NCBI GenBank assembly: GCA_951799405.1
Contig: OX637342.1
Location: forward strand, 17,159,298-17,223,297
Reading direction: 5' to 3'
From: Agapetus fuscipes
Taxonomy: Eukaryota; Arthropoda; Insecta; Trichoptera; Glossosomatidae
Length of the DNA: 64,000 bases
Part shown: positions 51,580 through 61,992 of the stretch, piece by piece
Layout: every line of letters begins with the position of its first letter
How positions within the stretch are numbered: position 1 is the stretch's first letter
The notes under the pieces: generated by a model
What the model saw: only the letters and a program-made list of their open reading frames with translations
Told to the model about the DNA's origin: nothing
The model's database searches: none
Position numbers and translations under genes: made by a program

Positions 51580-51897
51580 TACGCAACTAAGCTACACATA
51601 TAGTGTAACTTCTTGCCTGCGTTATCCCCGAAGGGATCGCATGTGGCGATTCGAGACTTATTTGTTGTTACAGGTAAGGGGGCCGGCCTTACGCCAACCA
51701 CTTTAGTTGAAGTGGGGGTCTCCTAGCTCTCAACGGGGTTGGTTCTCATTTCTTGTGAAGGCTGAGAAAACCATGCCGGTATTTTATTTTGGGGTTTGAG
51801 ATAAACACCGAAACGGGAAAGACACTCTAGTTGGGATTCGAGCCCGAGCTGCAGCTGGAGTGCAAGCACTCTACCAACTTAGCTATCGACCGGACAT
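51580..51897 (-). mobile_element. SINE B, full length
   Basis: GCAACTAAGCTACACATATA to GCTATCGACCGGAC. Reversed B box GGGATTCGAGCCC; A box region CTACCAACTTAGCTATC. Confidence 0.88.
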
Positions 51898-52235
51898 GCA
51901 CACACATAAGCTCATACATTCGTTACAATATTAACTATGACACTAAATAATGCATACTTTTATTGCTCTATCCCTTTATTTTCTTCTTCTCTCTTTTCTG
52001 CCTGAAGTGTGCCTGGCAATAAACATTTCGTAAGAGAGCCGCTCCTAATGAGGCAGATACCTTTCTTTTGTTGTCAGCAAGAAGAATTTGAACTTCCATG
52101 TCAGGCAACTGACAACCGCATGATATTGACTAGAGAATATTACCTACCTAAAAAAGGACGTCGTACAAAGGTATATTGTACAACTCCCTTTTTTTCGTTT
52201 TTTTTGCTGAATTATTTTCTTGTATTGTAATTTAA
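51898..52235. other. Non-repetitive DNA, no gene seen
   Basis: The open frame 52009-52230 contains no recognisable domain and lacks clear splice boundaries. Confidence 0.35.
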
Positions 52236-52745
52236 TTGTATATGGTTGCCAACCCTGATGTATGGAAGCGAGTCGTGGATGGTGAATGAGAGAGAAATAA
52301 ATATAAGGTATGCACCGTAGAAATGGCTCATTTGAGAAGTATGACAGGAAAAACAATAAAAGATGTAGTGAGAAACGAACGGGTTCTGAATGAATGCGGA
52401 GTAAAAGGAAGCGTGAAAGTGAAAGTTCATAGAAGTGTGATGCGATGGTTTGGACATATTGAAAGGATGAATGAAGACCGACTGACAAAAAAAGTGTACT
52501 ATATATAAAGGGAATGTAATAGGTAAGCGGTGAAGGGGAAAACCTAGAAAAGAATGGATTGATCAGATTAGTGAGATTGCGAATGAGTGGAATTTACAGA
52601 GTGGAAACAAGAGAAGAGCATGCATGAAAAGAGTGATGAAATTAGATGAGATGAAAGAAGTATCCAAGGACAGAGTCAAGTAGAGGCATTTGTGTGGAGG
52701 TATCGGCCACCCCTAGAGAAATGGCGGCAGGATACAAAACAAGAC
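52236..52745 (+). mobile_element. 5'-truncated LINE, frameshifted
   Basis: Encodes NPDVWKRVVDGE in one frame (from LPTLMYGSESWMVNE), then a frame change into VEMAHLRSMTGKT, DVVRNERVLNECGV, RWFGHIERMNEDRLTKKVY, then a stop and further breaks before CMKRVMKLDEMKEV. 3' end GGTATCGGCCACCCCTAGAG and GCGGCAGGATACAAAAC. Closest relative here is 366-487. Confidence 0.82.
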
Positions 52746-52802
52746 AAATATTCGAGACGATAGCTTGGTTGTTTTTTTTTTTTTGCCATCAGGTATTCAA
52801 TA

Positions 52803-52992
52803 GAGTCACAAGTTGGTAGCTTAGTTGTTAGAGTGCTTGCATACCATGCCGAGAGCTCGAGTTTGAATCGGGTTTGAATAATTTCCCGTTTCTAATCTAA
52901 GTGAGTATTAGACCCCTTGGGAGTAAGGAAACCCCCACTTCAACTGAAGGGATTGGCGTAAGGTTGGCCCCCTTACCTGAAAAAATAAATGT
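52803..52992 (+). mobile_element. SINE B, shortened
   Basis: Decayed A box GTAGCTTAGTTG, CATACCATGCCGAGAGCTCG, then a deletion in the body and CCCCCACTTCAACTGAAGGG. The last part is missing. Confidence 0.75.
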
Positions 52993-53951
52993 TAATTTTT
53001 GAAAAACGATAAAGAGCTTTTCTTGTTATGAAAAAGAAAAAGTCTTACATTTAGCGTCGTAGATTTTGTTCTTCTCTTTATGAAGTCAAATCAAGATTTT
53101 TTTTTTAAATTCCTTAAATTTGTAAACGTTTTTAAATACAATAAGGTATTGCATGAATCGTAAATAGCTTCAATATACTTTAATATAAAACAATTTATCA
53201 ATCTACTACACAACACGCTTTGTCATAAACAACAGCGGGTTGATTTTAATAAACAAAAACCAGCATCCTGAAAGCTTTCATGAAAAAGCTCCACATCGCT
53301 ATATACCTACTACCGGAGCTTTCGTCCGCAAAGCTTTATTTTTCTCTTTGCGCCGAGACAGATGTCGTTCCGTGACGAAAGCTCTTCACAACCCCAAGTT
53401 TCAAGCTTTTTGTTTAAACTACACAATACAATTTTACACAAAAATGTATACAACAAAATACACTCAGTAGTGGCGCTGTTGAAGCTTACGTATATTTTTT
53501 CTTTTTGATGAAACGTAGATTTCTATTCTTGGAGTGCATAACAAAAATTGACGATATGTAGATAATGCACTCTGGGGACGAAACTGCAGCCTGAAATTTA
53601 AATTTTAATATTGCTTTGCGATGCATGCAATATTCCGTACATGGCGCCTTCACAATTTTCTGTGGATTTTGTTTTTGTAGAAAAATAATTGATTTTCGGT
53701 TTTAATGAAAATTGTTGTTTCTCCGTTAAAAATACAGTAAGATATTTTGAACTACTAAAACCTCATGTGCTAAAATATGTTTCTCAGATATAAATACTCA
53801 CGTTTTTTCTTTTAATATCGAGAAAAGCTTATAACGTGAAGGCTTCAGTTCTTTAAAAATGATGTCCGTATTTACACAAGAGTATTTCATGATTGATTTT
53901 CTTGTTTAGAGATTTTTAATACAGACTGTAGTACTTACAGCATGGTTTATT
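52993..53951. other. Non-repetitive DNA, no gene seen
   Basis: About 53320-53400 (GGAGCTTTCGTCCGCAAAGC, CTCTTTGCGCCGAGACAG) is GC-richer and unlike the repeats; possible conserved non-coding sequence. Confidence 0.4.
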
Positions 53952-54210
53952 TATCTTTAATCTAAGTTGCAAATAAACATCACATTTATGTTTTATAGAT
54001 AGATATCACTTGCCATCCCACAGGCAGAATGCTTTAGTTCGCGCTTACACATTCCGAATGTGGGCCTACAACATAAACTCTGATCGCGTAAGAACATAAG
54101 CCCTGCAACTTCTGCCGATCTTCCCTTGAAACAGAAGTGAAATTGGCAAAGCGAACCATTGTTGTACTGTATGGGTAGTCAGCCTCATGCCAACCTATAA
54201 CTCAAGGAAC
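53952..54210 (-). repeat. Repeat C, full length, diverged
   Basis: TCTTTAATCTAAGTTGCAAA to TGCCAACCTATAACTCAAGG and AA, with CCTTGAAACAGAAGTGAAAT. Confidence 0.84.
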
Positions 54211-54371
54211 CTCGAATGTGGAAATAAAAAATATATGAAATATACGACGGCATTCCAAGTGAGTGGCTTAGTTTCCATACATATTTTTTGTTTTACGCAA
54301 TCGAGAAGAGTGTAGATATATGTAATGTTTTATACTAGGACACAGGCCACAATCGATTATATGTATGATAT

Positions 54372-54752
54372 TATTACGAATTGTAAGTTAGTGTATACAT
54401 GTACCTAGGCACGTAGTTCGCTGGTGTGCGCAACTGGAGTAGTGTCAAACAGCTAGTATAATGATGAAATGGATGGCGGTAGACTGCTCTGGTATTATAC
54501 AGTATGGGAGTGTTGGTACGTGAGCCTAAGCACGCTGGATATGTGTGTGGAACAATCCACTATAGAAGAATCTTGAATACACAAGAAACGTCCATATAAT
54601 TGAGCCGCAATTGTGTGGAGAGTCAGAGTTGCTAAAGTCGATATAGGCAGAGCAAGAAAACTAATCGGTACATTGTAAACCGTTATTGTGCAAAATAAAT
54701 CTTGTTGAATAAATAAATAGCAGTTTTATTAAAAAGAACCCCAGTAGAATTA
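54372..54752 (+). mobile_element. Solo LTR (381 bp) with ATAT target duplication
   Basis: Starts TATTACGAATTGTAAG and ends GAACCCCAGTAGAATTA; ATAT at 54368-54371 and 54753-54756. Shared blocks: GTACGTGAGCCTAAGCACGC, GTGGAACAATCCACTATAG, GAGCAAGAAAACTAATCGG and CAAAATAAATCTTGTTGAAT. The first part (54400-54500) seems to repeat the CCTAGGCACG start. Confidence 0.65.
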
Positions 54753-54756
54753 ATAT

Positions 54757-55507
54757 TTTTGACCTCAAATTCATTGGCTTCAAAAATTTGAGATCCAAAT
54801 CCTTAACAAACATGTCGGTATTTGTGATGTATTATTCTATATTTAAGAATCTGTTGGACTCTTCAGTCTTCATATATAAACTCAAGATCATCTGTGAATC
54901 ATTCAAGCAGTTTACGAGATCATCTGCGGTTTATTTCACTCATCCAGGACCGTGCATGCCAGTGATTACTTTTATGTCTTCTGCACGCCACTCGTTCCCT
55001 TTACTACTCATTTAATACACCAAGTATAAAACTCTACATTCAAACTCAACCGAAGCGTTTAATAAAACATATATGAATACTTAAACGCTCTCTAGACGAA
55101 CTGTTTTGGTTTCCATGTGTTCTTGGTAAACGCTTTAGATGAGTCTGCACGTACAGTTTTGTATTTTGGGTATAAAGATGAACGCACTTATGGGAGTGAA
55201 GCTGTCGCTCATATTTGAGCATTTATGACAAGTCAAATGGCTGGCTTGATAAAATTGTCGAATAAAAAAATCATTTGGAATAAACACGTTTTCAATTTTT
55301 ACATAAAACGAGAAGATGTTTGATTTTATTGGCAAATCTGGCGTGTGTGTTAAATGGTATGTTGTCAGACTCTACACATTTTAAAAAAAAAAAATCAAAA
55401 TGAGAAAACATACAAAAATACTAATGTTCTGATAGAGCTTTAAAAATTTTCGCGTGATACTAAAGTTTCAACATCTATGACGCTCCCTGACTCTCTGTAC
55501 ATGCTAA
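54757..55507. other. Non-repetitive DNA, no gene seen
   Basis: No recognised repeat or coding signal. Confidence 0.4.
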
Positions 55508-55765
55508 ATTAAACAAGCTAAGATGGGCCAGTCATGTGCAGAGAATGCCGTGTTTACGAACACCAAAAAGGATCCTTGAGGGACATCCTGGTGGGAAAAG
55601 AAGAGTTGGCAGACCTAGGCTGAGATGGGAGGATGAGGTGTGGAAGGACGCAAACTAACTGCTGCAAGTGGCAGACTGGAAAGCCGCAGCGGTAGACAGA
55701 AGGAGTTGAAGGCAAAGGCCAAGGGGAGATATTAGCTGTAGTGCCATCGAAGAAGACTGCAGTTT
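55508..55765 (+). mobile_element. Different LINE 3'-end fragment
   Basis: In one frame: LRWASHVQRMPCLRTPKRI, LEGHPGGKRRVGRPRLRWED, then a stop at the AN* position, VADWKAAAVDRRS, a second stop and SCSAIEED. The layout 'W.GH..RM...P, GRP..RW.D, .W...A.DR' is the common C-terminal end of a widespread group of non-LTR reverse transcriptases, distinct from the LYGSEAWT-type copies here. Two or more stops. Confidence 0.72.
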
Positions 55766-56763
55766 TAATTCGAATGTATCAGATTAAATTCTGTCAGAAG
55801 AACCTGTGCTGTCTCCAAGGTGGAAGTTAAAGAATTGGCAACCAGGCTTTGTTGGAGGTTAGGGATGAAACAAAATAGTTCCTGTAGACCATCAGGTAGG
55901 GATCAATCCGCCTGGCAAACAATGTGAGAAACCTAACATCAAAATGTCAAATTAAAAAATAAACTAACCACACAAGCCGATTGAAAGACTTGAAGAATAT
56001 TGGAGGAAGTCTACGTTCATGAACTGAGAAAGTCGAGGCATAAGAAATAAGGTAAGGTTAAATTCCTTTTGAATAATTCCCATTTTAGTTTTATTTCTTA
56101 TTAAAAGTAAAATTGAAGCGGCCTTTGTAATATAAAAACAGTGAAAAATGCAACATTGTACATGAACCTTTTTAATTACACATAAGTTTAACAATTTCCT
56201 TGAAAGTTGCTTGAAAATTGCTTTGAAAGGACCAGAGGTTGTTTTTTTTTAAATTGAGTTTTTTTAATTGGTCGAAAGTTTTTTTCATGCCTTCTTGAAA
56301 ATGCAGTACTCAAAAAACATCACCAGCAGACAGCCATCATCCCATCACGATATCTATTGTGTGGGAGACTCTCACGTTCATCTCCTTTAACCTACATCGG
56401 TTGTCGTAAATAACTTGTCCCAGAAGAAGCGCCGCGATAAGGCGTCACGGCGGCCTCCTGAAAATTACCTCGTAAAACTTGCCGGCGCTTTTTTAACGAC
56501 CTGAAAAGTTATCGCGCCGAGAGGATTCCATTAGAGGCTTCGTCTGCCAAAGCTCGGGCGTCCGCGGGAGCCTTCGGGCTTTATTTGTTAGAGCTTTTTT
56601 GTCTCTCGGTATTTTTGTGTTTTCAAACAAGTGGATGATAGTATTCAGCGTTATTGGGATTATAAAATTGATGGAAACAGATGGATGGTAGGTTTAATTT
56701 TTTGACAGTTTTTAACGGAGATTATTGTGTAAAGTATTCAAAACACTTGTCAAACTCTAATCA
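55766..56763. other. Non-repetitive region with a GC-rich island at about 56395-56600
   Basis: Contains GAAGAAGCGCCGCGATAAGG, CGTCACGGCGGCCTCCTGAA, CTTGCCGGCGCTTTTTTAAC, GTTATCGCGCCGAGAGGATT and GGCGTCCGCGGGAGCCTTCG. This is by far the most GC-rich stretch of the window, with no coding frame across it and no repeat relatives here. Candidate intronic regulatory element. Confidence 0.45.
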
Positions 56764-57070
56764 GTCGCAACGCAACTAAGCAACACATATAGTGTAACTT
56801 CTTGCCGCGTTACCGAAGGGGTCAGGGGAGTGAACATATTTATTTTACACGTAAGTGGACCGGCCAACTACTTCAGTGAAGGGGGGGTTTCCCAGCTCCC
56901 GAGCCGGCTGGTACTCATTTTTTGTGAAGGCTAAGTAAACCTGCTGAGTTGTATTTAAGGTTTGAAATAAACAACGAAACGGGAAATTGTTTCTGACACC
57001 CTCGGCGGGCTTCGAAGCCGGGCTCTCGGCATAAAGTGCAAGCACTCTACCAACTGAGCTATCGACCGGA
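56764..57070 (-). mobile_element. SINE B, near full length
   Basis: CGCAACGCAACTAAGCAACA to GAGCTATCGACCGGA. The hairpin region around CCGAAGGGGTC is shortened; the B box is damaged (GGCTTCGAAGCC). Confidence 0.84.
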
Positions 57071-57274
57071 ATCAATCTTTTTTTTTAATTAAAATATATT
57101 GATGTTTGAAAACGAAACCAATGATTTCAAAAAATAGCTCTTCATGAAATATAAATAAAAAGTTGTATGCTTGAGCTTTTATAATATAAAGCTGGCATGG
57201 TTTATATATACGACTATAAAATGTTTATAAAAGGAGAACCTGTGCCTAAATCAGAATAAATTATCTGTTTTAAT

Positions 57275-57605
57275 AGTAAACGCAAATAATGTAGCTAAGC
57301 TGCAGACATACTTTAACATATAACTGGGTCGTCCTCGTAGGAGTCATATGTGACGTATGGATTTATTCTTATTTTTACAGGTAAGGGAGTCGTCTTTACC
57401 CCTTCACTCTATGTGGGGTTTCCCAACTGCTGAAGGGCTGGTTGTTATTTTTTGTAAAAGCTCAGTAAACCTTGCTAGTATATTTATTTTGGATTAAAAA
57501 AAAAACACAGATATTTCAAATCATTTCTGACATACTTGATGGGGATTGAACTTTAAATCTCCGAAATGGAACGCAAACATTCTTCCAACTGAGCTCTCGA
57601 CTAGA
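57275..57605 (-). mobile_element. SINE B, old diverged copy
   Basis: GTAGCTAAGCTGCAGACATA, TTACAGGTAAGGGAGTCG, GCTGAAGGGCTGGTTGTTAT and CTTCCAACTGAGCTCTCGAC. Full order, many changes. Confidence 0.7.
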
Positions 57606-57727
57606 CAGATTGATTATACTTAAACATACTCTTTTTAACTTTTTTCAACTAAACGAAGGTGTTCTTACTTACCTAAAAAAAAAAGGCTATGTTAAAAAAG
57701 TTTTCTTTCCAAATCATCTAACCCAAA

Positions 57728-58040
57728 CCCAACCCAATCCAACTAAGCTTCACATATAGTGTAACTTCTTGCCGCGGGGGTCACATGTGGCGAGTTGAAC
57801 CTATTTATTTTCACAGGTAAGAAGGCCGACCTTACGCCAACCACTTCAAATGAAGTGGGGGTTTTCCAAGTCCCGAGTGAGCTGGTACTCATTTCTTGTG
57901 AAGGCTGAGTAAACCTTGCCTGTATTTTATTTTGGGGTTTTGGATAAACGGAAAATCATTTCTGACACCCTCAGTGGGATTCGAACCCGAGCTCACGGCA
58001 TGGAATGCAAGCACTCTACCAACTGAGCTATCGACCGGAC
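57728..58040 (-). mobile_element. SINE B, near full length
   Basis: CAATCCAACTAAGCTTCACA to CTGAGCTATCGACCGGAC, reversed B box GGGATTCGAACCC. Three SINE B copies lie in the same orientation within 1.3 kb. Confidence 0.86.
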
Positions 58041-58847
58041 TAAAAAATCTAAAAGGTACAAAATCTAGATTCAATCCTTTTTCAGTTATTTTGGTCTTTT
58101 CGTTAAATCAAAAAGAGTTTAAATATAAACTAAGGATATTATACTAATTTCTAACCTCTAGGATGAGTTGAAATAATGAAAACGTCAATACAAAATTACA
58201 CCCCTTCACGCGGGAATTTCAGGCACTTTGCAATGCGACCGCAACACTAATTCTCACTGTTAAAACGGTAATCAGCTCATAATTGATTAAATTCGAGCGG
58301 GAAACTCAATTGACTGCCTAAAATAAAGTTTCCTCCGCGGCATTTAGCCAAAGTAAAGGAAATTCTTTGGAATTCCTGGAAAATGTTTCTTAATCAGATA
58401 GCATTTCGGCTTAATGAAGAAAGTAACCGGTTTTTGAACTGAGTATAATTATTTAGCTCGAAAGTCACTAATGAGGTAATCCAGTGAATTGGAATAGACA
58501 ATATTGGATCGTCATCCTGCCGGGTTTCTAGGGAATACGCATGTAAATATTTTGTTATTGGTTGATAAAGACGGCAGTCCCATTCAAGATTGACGTTTAG
58601 TCACCGAGAAAAAAGTTCCAAATTAAAAAAATGTTTCGACCTCATTAAGATCAGTCTAAGCAATGTTTTTTGTGATGATATTCTCGAAGGCAGAATGGTG
58701 TTTAGAAAATATACAAGGTTGTATTGCTGTATTTTTTCCAACTTTAGTGAGTAAAAGTTTTAGGATGGTTGATATTTTTTTGTTCCACGGAATATCAGGG
58801 CTATCCAAGGGTTTATCCTATTTTCTATCTATTTATCTATCAATCTA
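58041..58847. other. Non-repetitive region, candidate conserved non-coding sequence
   Basis: 58195-58560 is complex and lacks repeat relatives (CCCCTTCACGCGGGAATTTC, GCAATGCGACCGCAACAC, CTCCGCGGCATTTAGCC, CATCCTGCCGGGTTTCTAGG). No splice-flanked frame seen. Confidence 0.4.
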
Positions 58848-59040
58848 TTTACTAAGTTACAATAATAAATTGTAATTAAGGCTTATACTCAATGCACACT
58901 CACATGCAAACTTGTGTAAGTCCACTCTTACACAGCTGCATGTGTACTTTAAAAACAAACCTGATACCGTGGTGGCATTGGCAAAAGTGAACCAAATGTA
59001 ACAGCATACAGGTCAGCTTCATACTAACCTATAAGTCAAG
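58848..59040 (-). repeat. Repeat C, diverged and shortened
   Basis: CTAAGTTACAATAATAAATT, CAATGCACACTCACATGC and CATACTAACCTATAAGTCAA. The ATGAACATAAGCC block is deleted. Confidence 0.72.
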
Positions 59041-59125
59041 GTGCTTCAACCAAAATCCTTATTCAAGTAAAATCCTGTGAGTAATCTTTTAAATCTTTAA
59101 ATTTACTTCCAGGAACTATACATTC

Positions 59126-59362
59126 CTTGACTTATAGGTTGGTATGAGGCTGACCACCCATACTGTAAAAAATGGTTCACTTTGCCAATGTCACCCCTGT
59201 TTCAGGGAATGTCGGCAAGAGTTGCAGGGCTTATGTTCATTTGAGGTTTGGATTTTATTTGTAAGTACACAATCAGCATTTGTAACCGCGGTGTTTGTTT
59301 GTGGGCATACATCTGAGAGCTTTGAATGAATATATCCTTGCAACTTAGATTATAGATTATAG
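59126..59362 (+). repeat. Repeat C, full length
   Basis: ATTCCTTGACTTATAGGTTGG to CTTAGATTATAGATTATAG, with the GTAAGTACACAATCAGCATT subtype block. Confidence 0.9.
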
Positions 59363-59404
59363 AACTATATAAAATACGTAACCTTTGTGAGGATTGTAAA
59401 TAAA

Positions 59405-59600
59405 TATAATATTTAATTATTAAAAAATCTTGTTTTATTTTCACTTTTTTATTATTTATATAAAGGACACAAACGTTTTCGACTACTTCGTAGTCATCAT
59501 CAGGTGATAAAAAAATTATATTATTTGTCAGAAAAGAAAAAGTGAAAATAAAACAAGATTTTTTAATAACTAAATAAATATGAATTTTCACAGTGTTAAT
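59405..59600. repeat. Foldback element with hammerhead-like motif
   Basis: AATTATTAAAAAATCTTG and TTTTATTTTCACTTTTTTAT at 59413-59452 pair with 59530-59580. The loop contains the motif on the minus strand (59468-59506). GAATTTTCACAGTGTTAATG at the right is the shared flank. Confidence 0.7.
59468..59506 (-). ncRNA. Hammerhead-like motif, intact core, best example
   Basis: Minus strand: CAC, CTGATGA, T, GACTAC GAA GTAGTC (6-bp perfect stem II), GAA, AACGTT (perfect palindrome), T, GTG. Core residues match CTGATGA...GAA with an H-type base at the cleavage position. The single T between CTGATGA and stem II departs from a canonical hammerhead. Confidence 0.55.
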
Positions 59601-60250
59601 GCACCAACCATCCAAAATATAATATTCATTGCCTTGTGAACAAACAAATAATTTTTAAAAACTTGAGAAGGATATTTAATACGGGATGGTTATGCTGACC
59701 TCTTTTTACCCAAGCAGATAAACATGAGGAGATATTTTGACATATTTTTTACTAAATAATCAGTATAACTTTTATTTTCATGTTCTTTTGGCTCTGTAAG
59801 AAAGTAAAAGTGGATCACCTCTACTATTTCCTCGTTTAGAAAGAGTCTTCAAAAATTTAAAGCGTCTTCACTCTCCACCACCTTATTCTGTTTAACATAA
59901 CGCTCCCCTAAAGCCACCTACCCTTATACACATACGGCGGGGAGATAAAATTTATATTACCTGGATGTACAATAAATACGGCAGCCGAGTTTGCAGTATT
60001 TCCTACTTTTGCCAGTTTACACGCGCGGATCCGCCACATTTCTCACTTCTTTGGGGTCCACCACCTCCTCCTCTTTCTTCTTCCCCTTTGAGGTCTATTT
60101 CTTCTTCTACTTTTGGGGGACTAGGATGGGTGAGAGAAGAAGGGGCTGAAAGGAAGACTTTACCGACGCTGATGTTTAAGGTAACTTGTTAGCAAACTGG
60201 TGTCTTGAAAATTTAGTGTGCTTTCAACAGGAGATAACAATTATTATTTA
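59601..60250. other. Non-repetitive DNA, no gene seen
   Basis: Contains a T/C-rich stretch (CCACCTCCTCCTCTTTCTTC at about 60060) and CTTTTGCCAGTTTACACGCG. The open frame at 59965-60192 shows no domain. Confidence 0.35.
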
Positions 60251-60254
60251 GAGT

Positions 60255-60500
60255 TTGTGTATTTATAACACAGTGAAAATTATTATTTATGAGACCTTTT
60301 TTTATACACAGAGCTTTATTTTCACAAATTGAGTATTAATTTCAACTTAAGTACTTTCTTCACTACAGAGTTTATTTTTTTCAAATTGAGCACTTTTTTC
60401 ACCTCAATTACTGAAGCAAGTTGAAAGTACTTGAGGCAAAACAAATGCTCAATTGTGATAATAAAACTCTGTATTTTTAAAGAGACCAAACATTCATACC
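60255..60500. repeat. Diverged foldback element
   Basis: TTTGTGTATTTATAACACAG and TGAAAATTATT flank, then ATACACAGAGCTTTATTTTC at 60303-60322 pairing with GATAATAAAACTCTGTATTT at 60455-60474. The centre has paired AAGTACTTTCTTC / GTTGAAAGTACTTGAG. No intact CTGATGA. Confidence 0.55.
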
Positions 60501-60510
60501 CTCTCATGTA

Positions 60511-61241
60511 AATCACAATGATTTTTAAGTAATTATTTAGTCTCGTTTTATGTATTTACAAAGGTTTTTTTTCTTCAGAAAATTATATTTTTGTAATAAC
60601 GTTTATTTGGACACATTAAAACTCAATCTCAATAATTTGCGCGAACAGGACAAAGAATATTCTTCATTTTTCAATTAAAAAAAACATTTTTTGAGTCTGT
60701 ACTTAATAATTTGGAGGACTGAAAGTAGTTTGTTACACTAATAATCAGTGCTTTTAATAATTGACTCATTAAATCCCATTTAATTTTTCAATTTAGAAGC
60801 CTTCTTCAAATTATATTGCCTTACAACCGAATAAAACTTCAATAATTTGTGTACCCTGAAAATTACCATTACATATTTATACCAAGCACGTCCAAAGCGC
60901 TCTATATTTTGTGGACCAAATCCTTGCATTGCGGGACTTTAATGTGGAGCTAGGAAATGGAATAATAAAGATCCACAGTATGAGAGTATTTCAGTAGCGA
61001 GCCCGTGATGTATTCACGACGCTCTATTTCACTTAGGGAAGCTGGTACAGCCCTTCCGGGGATCTGAGCAAAATGAGGAGACTTGAAAAATAGTTGAGAG
61101 ATGAACGCAAAACTGTGATACTCGTACTCTCAATTCATGTACAGTATTTGAATAAAATAAAGAAAACAGACTGATGGTAAAACACGTATTGTTACGTAGT
61201 TCCGTGAATTAATTAAGATAATTAAATTGATATATACAGCC
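60511..61241. other. Non-repetitive DNA, no gene seen
   Basis: About 60880-61080 is complex (CACGTCCAAAGCGCTCTA, GCGAGCCCGTGATGTATTCA, GGTACAGCCCTTCCGGGG) and may be conserved non-coding sequence upstream of the second exon. Confidence 0.35.
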
Positions 61242-61520
61242 ATTGTCCGTAGTCAAGTGGTAACGCTTTGCACTCGTAAATGGAAGGTTGTGGGATGAAA
61301 TTCCGACGGAGTATAAAAAAAAACATTTATTTTTTCAAATTTGCGTTCCGCTGGGTTCAAAAATTCATATACATTTACCATTGATTGGTCACCAAAGGGC
61401 CATTCAACCTAACAGCAACTGGGTCTTGCTTGAGTATTGACGCTTTCTATAGCAACGACAAAGCTCGCTGAGGGCTCTTGAGCGCTCACCCAATAAAATC
61501 ATACACCTATCATTATTACT
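61242..61520 (+). mobile_element. SINE A, diverged
   Basis: CATTGTCCGTAGTCAAGTGG head, GGAAGGTTGTGGGATGAAAT (damaged B box), CAACTGGGTCTTGCTTGAGT, GAGGGCTCTTGAGCGCTC (shortened tail). It sits 263 bp before the exon's acceptor. Confidence 0.82.
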
Positions 61521-61534
61521 AAGAAGTTTTGAAT

Positions 61535-61690
61535 AGGAGTTTTAGATTTACGCGGCGCGGCGTCACAATTTCATCCACAATATCTTCATCACCTTCCCGT
61601 TAAATAAGGACTTTAACACCAGTGCAACATTCGCTTTTGCAGACCACGGAAATAGATCCCGGAAACCAACTCTCCGGCATCAACAAGTGT
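61535..61690 (+). repeat. Diverged relative of the 57-234 foldback element
   Basis: GAGTTTTAGATTTACGCGGC, CAATATCTTCATCACC, AGATCCCGGAAACCAACTC and TCCGGCATCA follow the same order as 30-235, with arm pairing lost. Confidence 0.55.
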
Positions 61691-61782
61691 ATTGTTATCT
61701 ACAAAACTAATTATGAAACTCTAGCCTCTTTAAGATATTGAAACTTTGTTTTTCAATGAAATTTTGTATTGTTTTGTTTCAG

Positions 61783-61924
61783 ACCCCTTCTAAAGCAGAT
61801 CAAGAACTCTGCCGAGTCGCACATAGTGTTGGACTGCACCACAGAGAGGATCTACGACGTGCTGAAGCAGGCGCAGCAGATAGGCATGATGTCCGACTAC
61901 CACAGCTACCTCATCACATCACTA
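61783..61924 (+). CDS. Exon of a kainate-type ionotropic glutamate receptor (next visible exon)
   Basis: 142-bp exon between TTTTGTTTCAG and GTGAGT. Its first base completes the Arg codon left open by the exon at 42899-43056, giving ...GTDYR-PLLKQIKNSAESHIVLD, CTTERIYDVLKQAQQIGMM and SDYHSYLITSL, ending in phase 0. LLKQIKNS..HIVLDC and VLKQA..IGMM.DYH.Y..TSL are typical of the kainate-receptor amino-terminal domain (alpha/beta segment of the second lobe). No stop or frameshift. Exon length and phase agree with a working gene. Confidence 0.94.
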
Positions 61925-61992
61925 GTGAGTACAAATATTTATTCACTGATTGCAGAGGCATTCACTTTGTAATCTTTCATCTTAAAATATCA

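Larger units (their letters stand above)
43057..61782 (+). other. Intron of the glutamate receptor gene (18,726 bp)
   Basis: Begins GTAAGG and ends TTTTGTTTCAG; phase 2. Filled with the repeat families listed here; no other exon was recognised inside. Confidence 0.85.

Noticed and set aside
52009..52230. Possible extra exon
   Set aside because: No clear acceptor/donor pair around it, and its protein does not fit the receptor.
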